Assembly: GCA_035293985.1 (NCBI GenBank)
Contig: DATGLS010000005.1
Coordinates: 127,995-191,994 of the forward strand
Source: JAVDCA01 sp035293985
GTDB taxonomy: Bacteria; Pseudomonadota; Alphaproteobacteria; Rhizobiales; Xanthobacteraceae
Reading direction: 5' to 3'
DNA: 64,000 nucleotides
Below the pieces are notes generated by a model that was not told the origin of the DNA, searched no databases, and saw only the letters and a list, made by a program, of their open reading frames with translations. The position numbers and the translations under genes are program-made. Below, piece after piece: positions 34,261-43,168 of the stretch. Numbering within the stretch: position 1 is the stretch's first letter; the number at the start of each line of letters is the position of its first letter.

Positions 34261-35172
34261 TCAGTTCAGCGCGACGACGTTGGAGGCCACCGGGCGTCGA
34301 CGCACGGCCTCGCGGTGGAAGGTGTATAGACCGCACGTCGCGATCAAGGCCGTGCCGATGATGCTCCATAGATCGGGAACCTGGCCGAATATGAAATAGC
34401 CGGCCAGTCCGCCCCAGATGAGCAATGTGTAGCGAAAGGCGGCGACGACCGACAGCGGCGCGATCCGGCACGCATGAACGAGCAGAAGCATGCCGACCAG
34501 ATAACTCGCCGCCTGGACGATCACGAGAAGGTGCAGCGGTTGCGTCAATGGCACCCACTCATGGATCCCGAATGCGAGGCTTCCCGCCGCGGCGAAAACG
34601 GCCGAATAGAAGGTGACTTCAATGGCCGGTGTTTTCTGATCGATCGTGCGCGTGACGGTGTCCCGCGCCGCGCCCGCGGCCGCACAGGCGAGCGCGAGGA
34701 ACGCCCATTTGTCCAGCGCGAATGGATTCGGTTTTATGACGAGCAGCACACCGCAGAATCCGCCGATGATCGCGAGCCAGCGTCGATGGCCGACCGGCTC
34801 GTGAAAGAACACGGTCGCGAGGATCGTCAACATGAATGGCGCCGTCAGCAGCACGGCGTAAATCTCGGGCAACTGCATATGCACCACCGCAACCGTGAAC
34901 GTGAAGATGTTGATGCAGTCGAACAGGCTGCGCGCCAGCATGGATGGCGCGGTCGCGGTTCGCATCCGTGGCAGTCTTCGCGTGGCGATCATGGCTATTG
35001 CGAGCGCGGCCGCGATCACGACGCTCCTGATGAAAATCAGCTCGATCGGCGGGAAATAGCGGCCAAAGACCTTCAGGATGATGTCGCCCACCGTGAAGGA
35101 AAACATGCTGGCGTTGATCGACCAGATGCCGCGGAGGAAGGAGGATTCGGATCGCTGCTCGGAAACCGTCAT
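34261..35172 (-). CDS. DMT-superfamily transporter (EamA family)
   Basis: This 303-residue protein has about ten membrane helices in two EamA repeats (SINASMFSFTVGDIILKVFG..., then LALACAAAGAARDTVTRTI...). The RxxDxxxxxxxF region (ARSLFDCINIFTFTV) and the end CGLYTFHREAVRRR are typical. Metabolite export is usual for the group, but the substrate is unknown. I prefer ATG 35172 (MTVSEQRSES); the frame is open to 35253. It stops 8 bp before the deacetylase remnant, suggesting rearrangement at its 3' side. Confidence 0.9.
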   Translation of the reverse strand: MTVSEQRSESSFLRGIWSINASMFSFTVGDIILKVFGRYFPPIELIFIRSVVIAAALAIAMIATRRLPRMRTATAPSMLARSLFDCINIFTFTVAVVHMQLPEIYAVLLTAPFMLTILATVFFHEPVGHRRWLAIIGGFCGVLLVIKPNPFALDKWAFLALACAAAGAARDTVTRTIDQKTPAIEVTFYSAVFAAAGSLAFGIHEWVPLTQPLHLLVIVQAASYLVGMLLLVHACRIAPLSVVAAFRYTLLIWGGLAGYFIFGQVPDLWSIIGTALIATCGLYTFHREAVRRRPVASNVVALN

Positions 35173-35324
35173 CAGGATCTGTTGCGGTATGGCAGAGTGA
35201 TCGGCCCGCCGTAGATTGGGGCGAACGTTGGCAAGACCCAACGCGTGGCACAATGTTGGGTCTCGCGAAGGGCTCGACCCGACCTACTGGAAAGACGCGT
35301 GGATCGATTCCATTGGACTCTGCG

Positions 35325-35843
35325 TCAGAGCCAGTTGACCGGGCCGAGGAAGTCCCGCTTGCCGAGCGGCACGCCGCGATGACGCAGGATGTCGTACGCC
35401 GTCGTCACGAAGAAGAAGAAATTCGGCAGCGCGAACTGTTGCAGATAGTCGTTTCCCTTGATTTTCCGGTCGTTGCTGCCGGCCTTCCAGGCGATGACCT
35501 TGTCCTCCGCGCCGTCGAGCTGCGCGCGCGTCAGCGACTTGACGAAGCCCAGGGCGGTTTCGACACGGCCCTTGGCGGCGGCGAAGCTGGTGTCGTCCAC
35601 GGCCGGCAGCGCGGGGGGCGTAACGCCGGCCAGGCGGCCGCCGGTGTTCATCGCGAGATCGGCCGACTGACGGATCTGGCGGGCGAGGCTGAACATGTCT
35701 GGGTACAGACGGTCCTGCAGCAGCACCGATTCCTCGATCTTGTTGGCGGCACAATGCGCGGCAGCCTTGTCGATGATGCCCACCAGTGCGCCGAGCTGTT
35801 GCGCGCAGGGCGTTACGGCCGCGTCGTACAACGAGTATGCCAT
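35325..35843 (-). CDS. DUF1993 domain protein
   Basis: This 172-residue helical protein matches DUF1993 (DinB/YfiT-like four-helix bundle). Features are LYDAAVTPCAQQLGALVGIIDKA, LYPDMFSLARQIRQSADLA, PNFFFFVTTAYDILRHRGVPLGKRDFLGP. The conserved PNFFFH-like stretch here reads PNFFFF, so the last residue differs from the usual His. A GAAGGAGA ribosome site precedes the ATG. Function unknown; likely a small metal- or thiol-related cytosolic enzyme. Monocistronic. Confidence 0.9.
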   Translation of the reverse strand: MAYSLYDAAVTPCAQQLGALVGIIDKAAAHCAANKIEESVLLQDRLYPDMFSLARQIRQSADLAMNTGGRLAGVTPPALPAVDDTSFAAAKGRVETALGFVKSLTRAQLDGAEDKVIAWKAGSNDRKIKGNDYLQQFALPNFFFFVTTAYDILRHRGVPLGKRDFLGPVNWL

Positions 35844-35988
35844 TTTTGGTTTCTCCTTCGAGTCGGATTTGAGCGGGAAGAAAGCTCCGGCTCGATGATC
35901 GGCTCGACCGCTGCCCGCGCGAGCCGGTCCGGGCGCGGCGGGAAAACGCGGCCGTAGGCCGTCGCCCGAGGGGTGGCCCGCATAGGCC

Positions 35989-36906
35989 TCACGCTTCGCC
36001 GCCGTGCTGCTTGCACCACCGCGCGACCTGCGCGTGCGTCGCGAACCAGCACTTTCCCTTCGCCTTCATGTGCGCGATCAGCCGCGCGACGACCGGCAGG
36101 CGCGAGCGGTGGCCGCTGACGTGCGGATGCATCGTCAACAGGAAGAGCCCGCCCTCGTCCCAGGCGCCGTCGAATTCGGCGCGGAAGATCTCCTCGACCG
36201 CCGACGGCGGCGTATAGGGCCGCAGCGCCGAAAAGCGCACCATGTTGTAGTAGACGGCGTCGTCGCGGATCCATTCCGGCGGCAGCTCGACGATGCCGGT
36301 CGGCTGGCCGTTCTCCAGGAGCTCGTAGGCATCGTCGTCCGCCATCAGGCTCGAGTCGTAGAGCAGCCCCATCTCGCGGATGATCGCGAGCGTCTCGGTC
36401 GAGAAATCCCAGCTCGCCGTGCGCATGCCGACCGGCCGGGTGCCGACGATCCGGGCGAGCGTGTCGGCGGCGCGCAGGGTCAATTCGCGCTCGGCGCCCG
36501 GCGGCAGTGTCGTATTCGCCTCGTGAATCCAGGAATGGATGCCGATCTCGTGACCCTCCGCGGCGACCCGCTTCACCTCGTCGGGATAAATGAGCGCAAC
36601 GACCGCAGGATAGAAAAAGCTCGCCGGCACCTGCTCGCGCGCCAACAGCTTCAGGATGCGCGGCACCGCCTGGCGGTGGCCGTACTGGCCTTGGCTGATG
36701 CGCATCGGGCTCTCGTCCTTGTCGCGCAACGGGATCGTCTCGTGGTCCGCGTCGAACGACAAGGCGACGGCGCAGCGCGCGCCATCCGGCCAGGATTTCG
36801 GTCGCAGGCTGCGGCCGGCGCGGGCGCGGCCGATGATGCCGCGCCAGATGCTTTCCGGCCATTGCCAGGGCTCGCCGTCCGGATGCCGCGCGCGCTGATC
36901 GTTCAT
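35989..36906 (-). CDS. Polysaccharide deacetylase family protein (NodB fold)
   Basis: The 305-residue protein keeps the CE4 elements: VALSFDADHET (motif 1, with the Asp pair), GHEIGIHSWIHE (motif 2, Zn-His pair) and GMRTASWDFS (motif 3). The C-terminus is LTMHPHVSGHRSRLPVV. This subgroup acts on peptidoglycan, imides or allantoin-like substrates in different bacteria. I start it at ATG 36906 because ATGs further upstream lie in a palindromic repeat. A decayed paralogue fragment lies at 34106. Confidence 0.88.
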   Translation of the reverse strand: MNDQRARHPDGEPWQWPESIWRGIIGRARAGRSLRPKSWPDGARCAVALSFDADHETIPLRDKDESPMRISQGQYGHRQAVPRILKLLAREQVPASFFYPAVVALIYPDEVKRVAAEGHEIGIHSWIHEANTTLPPGAERELTLRAADTLARIVGTRPVGMRTASWDFSTETLAIIREMGLLYDSSLMADDDAYELLENGQPTGIVELPPEWIRDDAVYYNMVRFSALRPYTPPSAVEEIFRAEFDGAWDEGGLFLLTMHPHVSGHRSRLPVVARLIAHMKAKGKCWFATHAQVARWCKQHGGEA

Positions 36907-36909
36907 CTC

Positions 36910-36957
36910 GAGCATGATCCCGAAAAGTGGAAGCCGTTTTCGGATAAGATCATGCTC
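36910..36957. repeat. Palindromic repeat GAGCATGATC...GATCATGCTC
   Basis: GAGCATGATC (36910-36919) and GATCATGCTC (36948-36957) are perfect 10-bp inverted arms around CCGAAAAGTGGAAGCCGTTTTCGG. This is a well-known dispersed palindrome of Rhizobium/Bradyrhizobium genomes. Here it abuts the deacetylase start and supplies two alternative in-frame ATGs. Confidence 0.85.
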
Positions 36958-37007
36958 CAAACGAAGAAACCAGACCCCGATTCAAATTCGATTGAATTGG
37001 GCGAGGC

Positions 37008-37757
37008 CTAACGTCCTCCGTCCACCTGCAATATTTGTCCGTTGACGAACGAGGCGAGGTCCGAGGCAAAGAACACGACCGCGTTCGCAATGTCCTGCGC
37101 CGTGCCGAGGTGCTTCATCGCGATCGCCTCGACAAGCGCCTTCTGTCCCTCGGCGCCATAGCTCGCCCATTGCGCCTCGGTCGCCTCATTTGTGCGCACG
37201 AAACCGGGCGCGACGCTGTTGACCGTGATCCCATAGGGCCCGAGCTCGTGCGCCAATTGCCGCGTCAGCCCGACCACGGCGTGCTTCGCCGACGCATAGG
37301 CCTGGATGCCGGTGAGCGAGCGCGCGAGGCCCGCGCCCGAGCTGATATTGACGATGCGGCCGGCGCGCGCCCGCTTCATCGCCGGCGCGGCGGCGCGCGA
37401 GAGCGCGAACGCGGCGCCGACGTTGACGGCGAAGATGCGGTCCCAGTCGGCATCGGGCACCTCCTCGATCGGCCGCCCGGTCTGCCCGCCGACGCCGCCG
37501 GCATTGTTGACCAGAATGTCGACGGCGCCCCCGCTCGCCTCGACGCGCGCGATCCACGCCGCCGCCGCGGCGCGGTCGGTGAGATCCACCACCTCGGTCG
37601 CGACGCCGGCCTTCGCCGTCTCGGCAAGCTCCGCGGCCGAGAGGTCGCAGCCGAAGACGCGCGCGCCGAGCCCGGCAAAGGTCTCGGCGATGCAGCGTCC
37701 GAAGCCGTGGCCGGCGCCGCTGACCACCACGCTCTTGCCATCGAACCGGAGCTGCAT
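37008..37757 (-). CDS. SDR family oxidoreductase
   Basis: A 249-residue classical SDR with VVSGAGHGFGRCIA (cofactor loop, residues 11-24), LVNNAGG, NISSGAGLARS (catalytic Ser), YASAKH (Tyr/Lys) and the C-terminal NGQILQVDGG. The ATG 37757 follows AAGGG. A GTG at 37778 overlapping the preceding stop is a less likely start. It is the third gene of an operon with an SDR and an MHS-type transporter, so its substrate is probably the imported acid or alcohol. Confidence 0.9.
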   Translation of the reverse strand: MQLRFDGKSVVVSGAGHGFGRCIAETFAGLGARVFGCDLSAAELAETAKAGVATEVVDLTDRAAAAAWIARVEASGGAVDILVNNAGGVGGQTGRPIEEVPDADWDRIFAVNVGAAFALSRAAAPAMKRARAGRIVNISSGAGLARSLTGIQAYASAKHAVVGLTRQLAHELGPYGITVNSVAPGFVRTNEATEAQWASYGAEGQKALVEAIAMKHLGTAQDIANAVVFFASDLASFVNGQILQVDGGR

Positions 37758-37774
37758 CCGTGCCCTTACGTCGC

Positions 37775-38548
37775 TCACATGTTGTACTGAAAGCCGTCGA
37801 CCTTGAAATCCTGGCCCGTGATGTAGCAGGGCTCGCTCGCGGCGAGGAAGACGACGAGCTGCGCGACGTCCTCGGGCGTTCCGAGACGATGCTGCGCGAT
37901 GCCGTCGCGCGCGATCGCCGCGCCACGCTCGACGATGACCGGGTTCTTGGTCGCCAATTCGGTCTGGATCAGCCCCGGGCAGATCGCATTGACGAGGATC
38001 GAAGGTCCGAGCTCCTTGGCGAGCGCCCGCGTCATGCCGATGATGCCGGCCTTCGCGGCCGCATAGGAGAAGCGGGAAAGCGCCGCCGTCACGCCGCCCG
38101 AATGCGCGTTCAACGACGACATCGACGCGATCCGGCCGCCGCCCTGCGCCAGCATGATCGGCGCCACCGCGCGGATGTAGTTGAAGCAGCTCTTCAGATT
38201 GACCGCGATGGTCGCGTCGTACTCCGCTTCGCTGATCTCGAGGATGCCCTTCGGCATCGGCCGGCCGGCATTGTTGAGGAGGAAGTCGACGCGGCCGAAG
38301 CGCTCCTGCACGGCGTTCACGACCGCCTGCGCCCGCACGAAATCGGCGACATCCGCCGGAAGACGCATCGCCGGCGTGCCGAGCGCCTCGATCTCGGCGG
38401 CGGTGCGCTCCATCTCGGCCTCGAGCACATCGACGAGCGCGATCGCAAAGCCGGCTCGGGCGAGCGCATGCGCGCACGCCCGGCCGATGCCGCGCGCCCC
38501 GCCGGTGACGATGGCGACCTTCTGCCCTTTTCGCACTGGCGCCGTCAT
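37775..38548 (-). CDS. SDR family oxidoreductase
   Basis: A 257-residue SDR with VAIVTGGARGIGRACA (residues 11-26), DVADF, LLNNAGRP, SSLNAHSGG and YAAAKAG, ending ITGQDFKVDGFQYNM. The Asp in ALVDVLE (after strand 2) favours NAD over NADP. It overlaps the MFS stop by 4 bp (ATGA) and stops 17 bp before the next SDR. Two different SDRs after one transporter suggest successive oxidation steps. Confidence 0.92.
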   Translation of the reverse strand: MTAPVRKGQKVAIVTGGARGIGRACAHALARAGFAIALVDVLEAEMERTAAEIEALGTPAMRLPADVADFVRAQAVVNAVQERFGRVDFLLNNAGRPMPKGILEISEAEYDATIAVNLKSCFNYIRAVAPIMLAQGGGRIASMSSLNAHSGGVTAALSRFSYAAAKAGIIGMTRALAKELGPSILVNAICPGLIQTELATKNPVIVERGAAIARDGIAQHRLGTPEDVAQLVVFLAASEPCYITGQDFKVDGFQYNM

Positions 38549-39831
38549 TGCAGCGGCCGATGCGCGGTTTCGGGCATGCGCCAGATCACGATGAAGCTGA
38601 CGATCGCGGCCGCGATCACGTAATAGGCCGGTGCCAGTGGCGAGCCGGTGGCGGCGATCAGCCAGCCGGCGATGAAGGGCGCGAAGCCGCCGAACAGCGC
38701 AACCGCCAGCGCATAGGCCGGCGTCATCCAGGTCGAGCGGCCGATGGTCTGGAACATCTCCGCGATCGCGGCCGGCCCGGCGCCGGAAAAGAGCGCGATC
38801 GCGGCATCGAAGAGAATCTGGATCAGCATCAGCAGGGCGAAGCCCGGGTGTCCCAGGATGACGGCGAACAGCGGCAGCGTCAGCACGGCGAAGAACGCGC
38901 AGGAGGCGAGCAGGAGCGGCTTCCGTCCGACCCGGTCGGACAGCGCGCCGAAGGGCGGGATCAGGACCATCAGCGCGACGAGGCCGACCGTATTGGCGGT
39001 GAGCGCCTGCGCCGCCGTCACGCCGGCATGTTGCGCCGTGAACGTCGGCATGTAGGACAGGAGGGTGTAGAACGCGACGGTCCAGTAGATCGTGAAGCCG
39101 AAGGCGCGCAGCCCGGCCGTGAAGCCGCCCGAAGTCGCCGGCGCAGGGGTTTTCTCGGCGGCCCGGTAGTGCGGCGTTTCCTCGACGTTACGGCGCAGAT
39201 AGCCCCCGACCAGCGCCAGCCCGATGCCGGCGAGAAATGGGATGCGCCAGCCCCACGCGGACAGCGCGGCGGGACTCATGATCGCAGCGAAGAGCGCGCC
39301 GGTGCCGGAGCCGAGCACGAGCGAGAGCGCGATCGAGGCCTGCTGGAAGCTGCCGTACCAGCCGCGCCGGTCCGCCGGTGCCCATTCCACCATGAAGGCC
39401 GTCGAGCCTCCCCATTCGCCGCCGGCCGAGAAGCCCTGGATCAGCCGCGCCACGACGAGCAATATCGGCGCGACGACGCCGATGCTCGCGTAAGTCGGCA
39501 GGACGCCGACCATGACGGTGCCGAAAGCCATCGCGAAGATGGTCAGCGTGAGCGCCGCACGGCGGCCATGCGTGTCGCCGAAGCGGCCGATCACGATGCC
39601 GCCCAAGGGCCGCATCAGAAAGCCGACCCCGAAGACCGCGAAGGAGGAGAGCAGCGCCGTGGCGGAATTGCCCTTGGGGAAGAAGTTCTGCGCGATCGTC
39701 CCGGCGAAAAAGATGTAGACGCCGAAATCGTACCATTCGAGGACGTTGCCGATGGCGGCAGCGACGACCGCCTTGCGCGTCTCGTGCGGCAGCGGCTTCG
39801 CGAAGCTTGCCTCGGCTGTTGCCTGGGTCAT
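38545..39831 (-). CDS. MFS transporter of the metabolite:H+ symporter (MHS) type
   Basis: A 428-residue protein with 12 helices. The NVLEWYDFGVYIFFAGTIAQNFFP segment and RPLGGIVIGRFGDTHGRRAAL loop are signatures of the ProP/ShiA/KgtP group, which import organic acids, betaines or aromatic acids with protons. A GGAGG ribosome site precedes ATG 39831. It is the first gene of the operon MFS-SDR-SDR. The substrate is unknown; a hydroxy acid fits the operon. Confidence 0.92.
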   Translation of the reverse strand: MTQATAEASFAKPLPHETRKAVVAAAIGNVLEWYDFGVYIFFAGTIAQNFFPKGNSATALLSSFAVFGVGFLMRPLGGIVIGRFGDTHGRRAALTLTIFAMAFGTVMVGVLPTYASIGVVAPILLVVARLIQGFSAGGEWGGSTAFMVEWAPADRRGWYGSFQQASIALSLVLGSGTGALFAAIMSPAALSAWGWRIPFLAGIGLALVGGYLRRNVEETPHYRAAEKTPAPATSGGFTAGLRAFGFTIYWTVAFYTLLSYMPTFTAQHAGVTAAQALTANTVGLVALMVLIPPFGALSDRVGRKPLLLASCAFFAVLTLPLFAVILGHPGFALLMLIQILFDAAIALFSGAGPAAIAEMFQTIGRSTWMTPAYALAVALFGGFAPFIAGWLIAATGSPLAPAYYVIAAAIVSFIVIWRMPETAHRPLQ

Positions 39832-40186
39832 CTTTCCTCCCCCGTCGACGCGACAATCGGATGTGAAGCTTGAAGACGGAGCGCGCGCTGTACTCACCTC
39901 ACAAGCGATTGTCCTGCCCTTTTCGGGTATGCCTCCCTTGAAGACTACGCCCGCGTCAGTTTTCCTATCAAGCTACCCTTCCTCGCGTGGTCTGCATCGG
40001 GTTTCGGCACATCTGATCGAGGCGTCCGGGTCCGGGTTAGACGCGGATGCGAGCGGGTCCGGAAACCGGATCGGCGCTCGCGTCGCCACGCCGACGCCGT
40101 GGCCCGAGTTCCGTCCGCCCCAATTCGTCCACAGTCATGTCTGGATGAGTCGACCGCAGCGCCGGGGAATGGCTTAACATGGCCCC
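39832..40186. other. Divergent intergenic region (355 bp)
   Basis: It lies between the MHS-type transporter and the phosphorylase. No ORF with protein-like composition was seen. Just before the phosphorylase an ATG at 40179 opens a three-codon frame whose TGA overlaps the GTG start (40187). Confidence 0.5.
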
Positions 40187-41893
40187 GTGACGAGCCCGAT
40201 CGAACCATTCCTGCAGCGCACCCGCATCGCCTACTTCTCCATGGAGATCGCGCTGCGGCCGGACATGCACACCTACTCCGGCGGCCTCGGCGTGCTCGCC
40301 GGCGACAGCGCCCGCTCGGCCGCCGACCTCCAGCTGCCGATGGTGTTCGTGAGCCTGCTCAGCCGCATCGGCTATGTGCGCCAGGAAATCGACGCGGACG
40401 GCCAGCAGGTGACCGGCGCCAACCCGTGGCGGCCGGAGCAGCACGCGACGGCGCTCGGCATCATGGTGTCGCTCGCCCTCGAAGGCCGCGACGTGTGGGT
40501 GCGGCCGTGGCTCTATCGCCTGCCCTGCCCGCTCGGCCATTGCGTGCCGGTGCTGCTGCTCGACACCGACCTCGAGCAGAACCATCCGGCCGACCGGGCG
40601 CTCACCCATCATCTCTACGGCGGCGACGACGCCTATCGGCTCAAGCAGGAGATCGTCCTCGGCATCGGCGGCGGCCGGCTGCTGGCGGCGCTCGGCTTCG
40701 ACATCCGCACCTTCCATCTCAACGAGGGGCACGCGGCGCTCCTCACGCTGCATTTGCTGCGCGCGGTCCGCCGCGGCGAGACGGCAGACGACCTTGCGCG
40801 CGACGTCGCGCGGGTGCGCGAGCGCTGCGTCTTCACCACCCACACGCCGATCGAGGCGGGGCACGACCAGTTCTCCTACGATCTGGTGACGCGAACGCTC
40901 ACCAACCTGTCAGCCTATGTCGACATGGCCGAGCTCAAACGGCTCGCCGGCGACGAGCGGCTCAACATGACCCGGCTCGCGCTCAATCTCAGCGGCTACG
41001 TCAACGGCGTTTCGAAGACCCACGCGCAGACGACCGCGAAGATGTTTCCCGGCTACGACGTGCGGGCGGTCACCAACGGGGTGCACGCGCCGACCTGGAC
41101 GCATGCGAGCTTCGCGCGGCTCTACGACGCGGCGCTGCCGCAATGGGGGCTCGAGCCGGAGGTGCTGGAGCGTGCCGACCAGCTCGGCGACGATGCGATC
41201 TGGGCGGCGCACGAGCAGGCGAAGCGCGACCTGATCGCGCGGGTCGAGGAGCTCACCGCGACCGAGCTGCGCCCCGACCTGCCGGTGATCGGGTTCGCGC
41301 GGCGCATGACGCCCTACAAGCGCGCCGGGCTCTTGTTCGAGGACATCGAGCGGCTCGCCGAGATCGCCCGCCGCCGCCCGTTCCAGGCGGTATTCGCCGG
41401 CCTCGCGCATCCGCGCGACGAGGGCGGCCGCGCGCTGATCGCGCAGATCCATCGCCACATCCGCCAGCTCTCCAACGTCGCGCCGATGGTCTATCTCGCG
41501 AACTACGACATGCGCATCGCCGCGAGCCTCGTCGCCGGCGCCGACGTATGGCTCAACACCCCGCTGCCGCCGCTCGAAGCCTCCGGCACCAGCGGAATGA
41601 AGGCCGCCCTCAACGGCGTGCTGAACTTCAGCGTGCTCGACGGCTGGTGGGTCGAAGGCCACATCGAGGGCGTCACCGGCTGGGCGATCGGCAACGGCCA
41701 GACGGGCAACGCCGATCATAGGCGCGACGCCGACGACCTCTACGGCAAGCTCGACGAGGTCGTGCTGCCGCTGTGGTATGATGATCGCGCGCGCTGGATC
41801 GGGATGATGAAGCAGTCGATCAGCAAGCTCGGATCATACTTCAACAGCACCCGCATGATGCGCCGCTACGCCGCCGAAGCTTACTTGCACTGA
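40187..41893 (+). CDS. Short-form alpha-glucan phosphorylase (GT35)
   Basis: This 568-residue pyridoxal-phosphate enzyme phosphorolyses alpha-1,4-glucan to glucose-1-phosphate. Motifs: IAYFSMEIALRPDMHTYSGGLGVLAGD at the N-terminus, FHLNEGHAAL, TTHTPIEAGHD, VTNGVHAPTW and the PLP-lysine region EASGTSGMKAALNG (GTxxMK). It belongs to the short form that lacks the N-terminal DUF3417 and regulatory parts of the ~830-residue enzyme. The start is a GTG at 40187. It opens the glucan/trehalose gene group. No glycogen synthase or branching enzyme is in the window. Confidence 0.92.
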   Translation: MTSPIEPFLQRTRIAYFSMEIALRPDMHTYSGGLGVLAGDSARSAADLQLPMVFVSLLSRIGYVRQEIDADGQQVTGANPWRPEQHATALGIMVSLALEGRDVWVRPWLYRLPCPLGHCVPVLLLDTDLEQNHPADRALTHHLYGGDDAYRLKQEIVLGIGGGRLLAALGFDIRTFHLNEGHAALLTLHLLRAVRRGETADDLARDVARVRERCVFTTHTPIEAGHDQFSYDLVTRTLTNLSAYVDMAELKRLAGDERLNMTRLALNLSGYVNGVSKTHAQTTAKMFPGYDVRAVTNGVHAPTWTHASFARLYDAALPQWGLEPEVLERADQLGDDAIWAAHEQAKRDLIARVEELTATELRPDLPVIGFARRMTPYKRAGLLFEDIERLAEIARRRPFQAVFAGLAHPRDEGGRALIAQIHRHIRQLSNVAPMVYLANYDMRIAASLVAGADVWLNTPLPPLEASGTSGMKAALNGVLNFSVLDGWWVEGHIEGVTGWAIGNGQTGNADHRRDADDLYGKLDEVVLPLWYDDRARWIGMMKQSISKLGSYFNSTRMMRRYAAEAYLH

Positions 41894-42077
41894 GGCGCAG
41901 TGAGGCGGGCGGCGAGCGGCGACGTGGCCATTCGCGCTGCTAATCAATCCCCACCGAAAAAGACCCAGGGAACGTCCGATCCGGACAATTTGCGGTGCAG
42001 CAGCGTTGGCCCGGCGCCGTCATGAACGGCTCGTTACAAAGCTGCGGCGAGGCGCTCGGATCGTCTCTTTGGCAAAT

Positions 42078-42102
42078 GGAACTTTTGTGATCACCGCCGG
42101 TT
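42078..42102 (+). promoter_or_regulatory. EcfG-like promoter
   Basis: GGAAC (42078-42082), 16 bases, then GGTT (42099-42102): one mismatch to the GGAAC-N16-CGTT consensus. It is 47 bp upstream of the 24-residue membrane peptide gene, at a fitting distance. The glucosidase promoter at 43522 has the same mismatch. Confidence 0.5.
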
Positions 42103-42148
42103 GGCTTGCAGGTGCGCCCTGGGCGGCGCGACTTTACGAGGGCGATCC

Positions 42149-42223
42149 ATGAACGGGCTGATCTATCTCATCGGTCTCATCGTCGTGATCATGTTCATTC
42201 TGTCCTTCCTTGGGCTTCACTGA
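42149..42223 (+). CDS. 24-residue single-pass membrane peptide
   Basis: The frame encodes MNGLIYLIGLI-VVIMFILSFLGLH, essentially one transmembrane helix. The ATG is preceded by GAGG at about 8 bases. Very short hydrophobic peptides of this pattern occur repeatedly in Hyphomicrobiales and are usually missed by gene finders. It lies 16 bp before a multi-pass membrane protein and 47 bp after an EcfG-like promoter, so it is probably the first gene of a stress-induced membrane operon. Confidence 0.7.
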   Translation: MNGLIYLIGLIVVIMFILSFLGLH

Positions 42224-42239
42224 AGTCGCGGAGGTTGGC

Positions 42240-43103
42240 ATGACCACGTTGGAAACCCACGCCTCCCCGCTCGCGGAGGGAACCACTGTCAGCCTCGACT
42301 GGACCCCGGTCGTCGCCGGCGCGTTTGCGGCCGCAGCGCTTGCCTTCGTGCTGCACAGCTTCGCGGTCGCGCTTGGATTGTCCATGAGCTCGTCGGCGCC
42401 GGCGTGGCGCGACACCTCGAGCGCGCTGGTGCTTCTGTCCGGCCTCTGGCTCCTGCTGGTGGCGCTCGTCTCCTATGGCTTCGGCGGCTACTTGGCGGCG
42501 CGCTTGCGCGCGCGCTTTGCCGCCGCGCCCGTCGAGGACGTCGAGTTCCGCGACGGCATGCATGGGCTCATCGTGTGGGCGCTCGCCACGTTGTTGGCCG
42601 GCATGCTGGCGCTGGCGATCGCCGAAGCGGCGCCTCGCCTCATCGCGCCATCCACGACGAACGCCGGTCAGGCTTCCTCGGTCGCTGGCGAGAACCTCAT
42701 CGGCTTCGATCTCGACCGGCTGTTTCGCAGCGAGCGTCGCCCCGCCGGCGACATGAGCTATGCCCGCTCAGAAGCGGCGCGCATCCTGCTGACGACCTCG
42801 AGTCACGCCGGCATGCAGGCGGACGATCGCGCCTATCTGGTGCACCTCGTCACCACCACGACCGGCCTCGCCCCAGCCGATGCCGACCGCCGCGTGACGC
42901 AGGTCGCCGCGCAGGCGAAGACCGACATCGACCGCGCCCGTCATAGTGCCCTCATCATCGGCTTCATGGCGGGCGCAGCCGCGCTGATCGGCGCGGTGGC
43001 CGCCTGGTTTGCGGCCTGCGCGGGCGGCCGCCACCGCGACGGCCGCGAAGCAGTGCCGGCGTACATGGACTGGGGACGCCACACGTTCGTTCATCGGCCC
43101 TGA
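42240..43103 (+). CDS. Hypothetical membrane protein (3-4 helices)
   Basis: No family with known function recognised. The 287 residues contain membrane segments at about 20-44, 57-80, 104-126 and 242-262, and a soluble middle domain (130-240) with LVHLVTTTTGLAPADADRRVTQV. The final stretch is hydrophilic. The layout (two helices, helix, long loop, C-terminal helix) recurs in rhizobial proteins near stress genes. The ATG at 42240 follows GGAGG at 6 bases. Likely cotranscribed with the 24-residue peptide. Confidence 0.78.
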   Translation: MTTLETHASPLAEGTTVSLDWTPVVAGAFAAAALAFVLHSFAVALGLSMSSSAPAWRDTSSALVLLSGLWLLLVALVSYGFGGYLAARLRARFAAAPVEDVEFRDGMHGLIVWALATLLAGMLALAIAEAAPRLIAPSTTNAGQASSVAGENLIGFDLDRLFRSERRPAGDMSYARSEAARILLTTSSHAGMQADDRAYLVHLVTTTTGLAPADADRRVTQVAAQAKTDIDRARHSALIIGFMAGAAALIGAVAAWFAACAGGRHRDGREAVPAYMDWGRHTFVHRP

Positions 43104-43168
43104 ACGAGCCACCGCGTCGGCTTTTGCTGCCACCGCGATCGCGCGCTGGACCACCGACCGGGTCGGCG

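Noticed and set aside
34205..34558. Minus-strand 117-codon frame overlapping the DMT transporter end
   Set aside because: A shadow in another frame; the deacetylase-like reading of 34106-34253 uses a different frame.
41945..41985. GGAAC at about 41969 as a further EcfG promoter
   Set aside because: The base pattern 16-17 bp downstream is TTGC rather than CGTT or GGTT.
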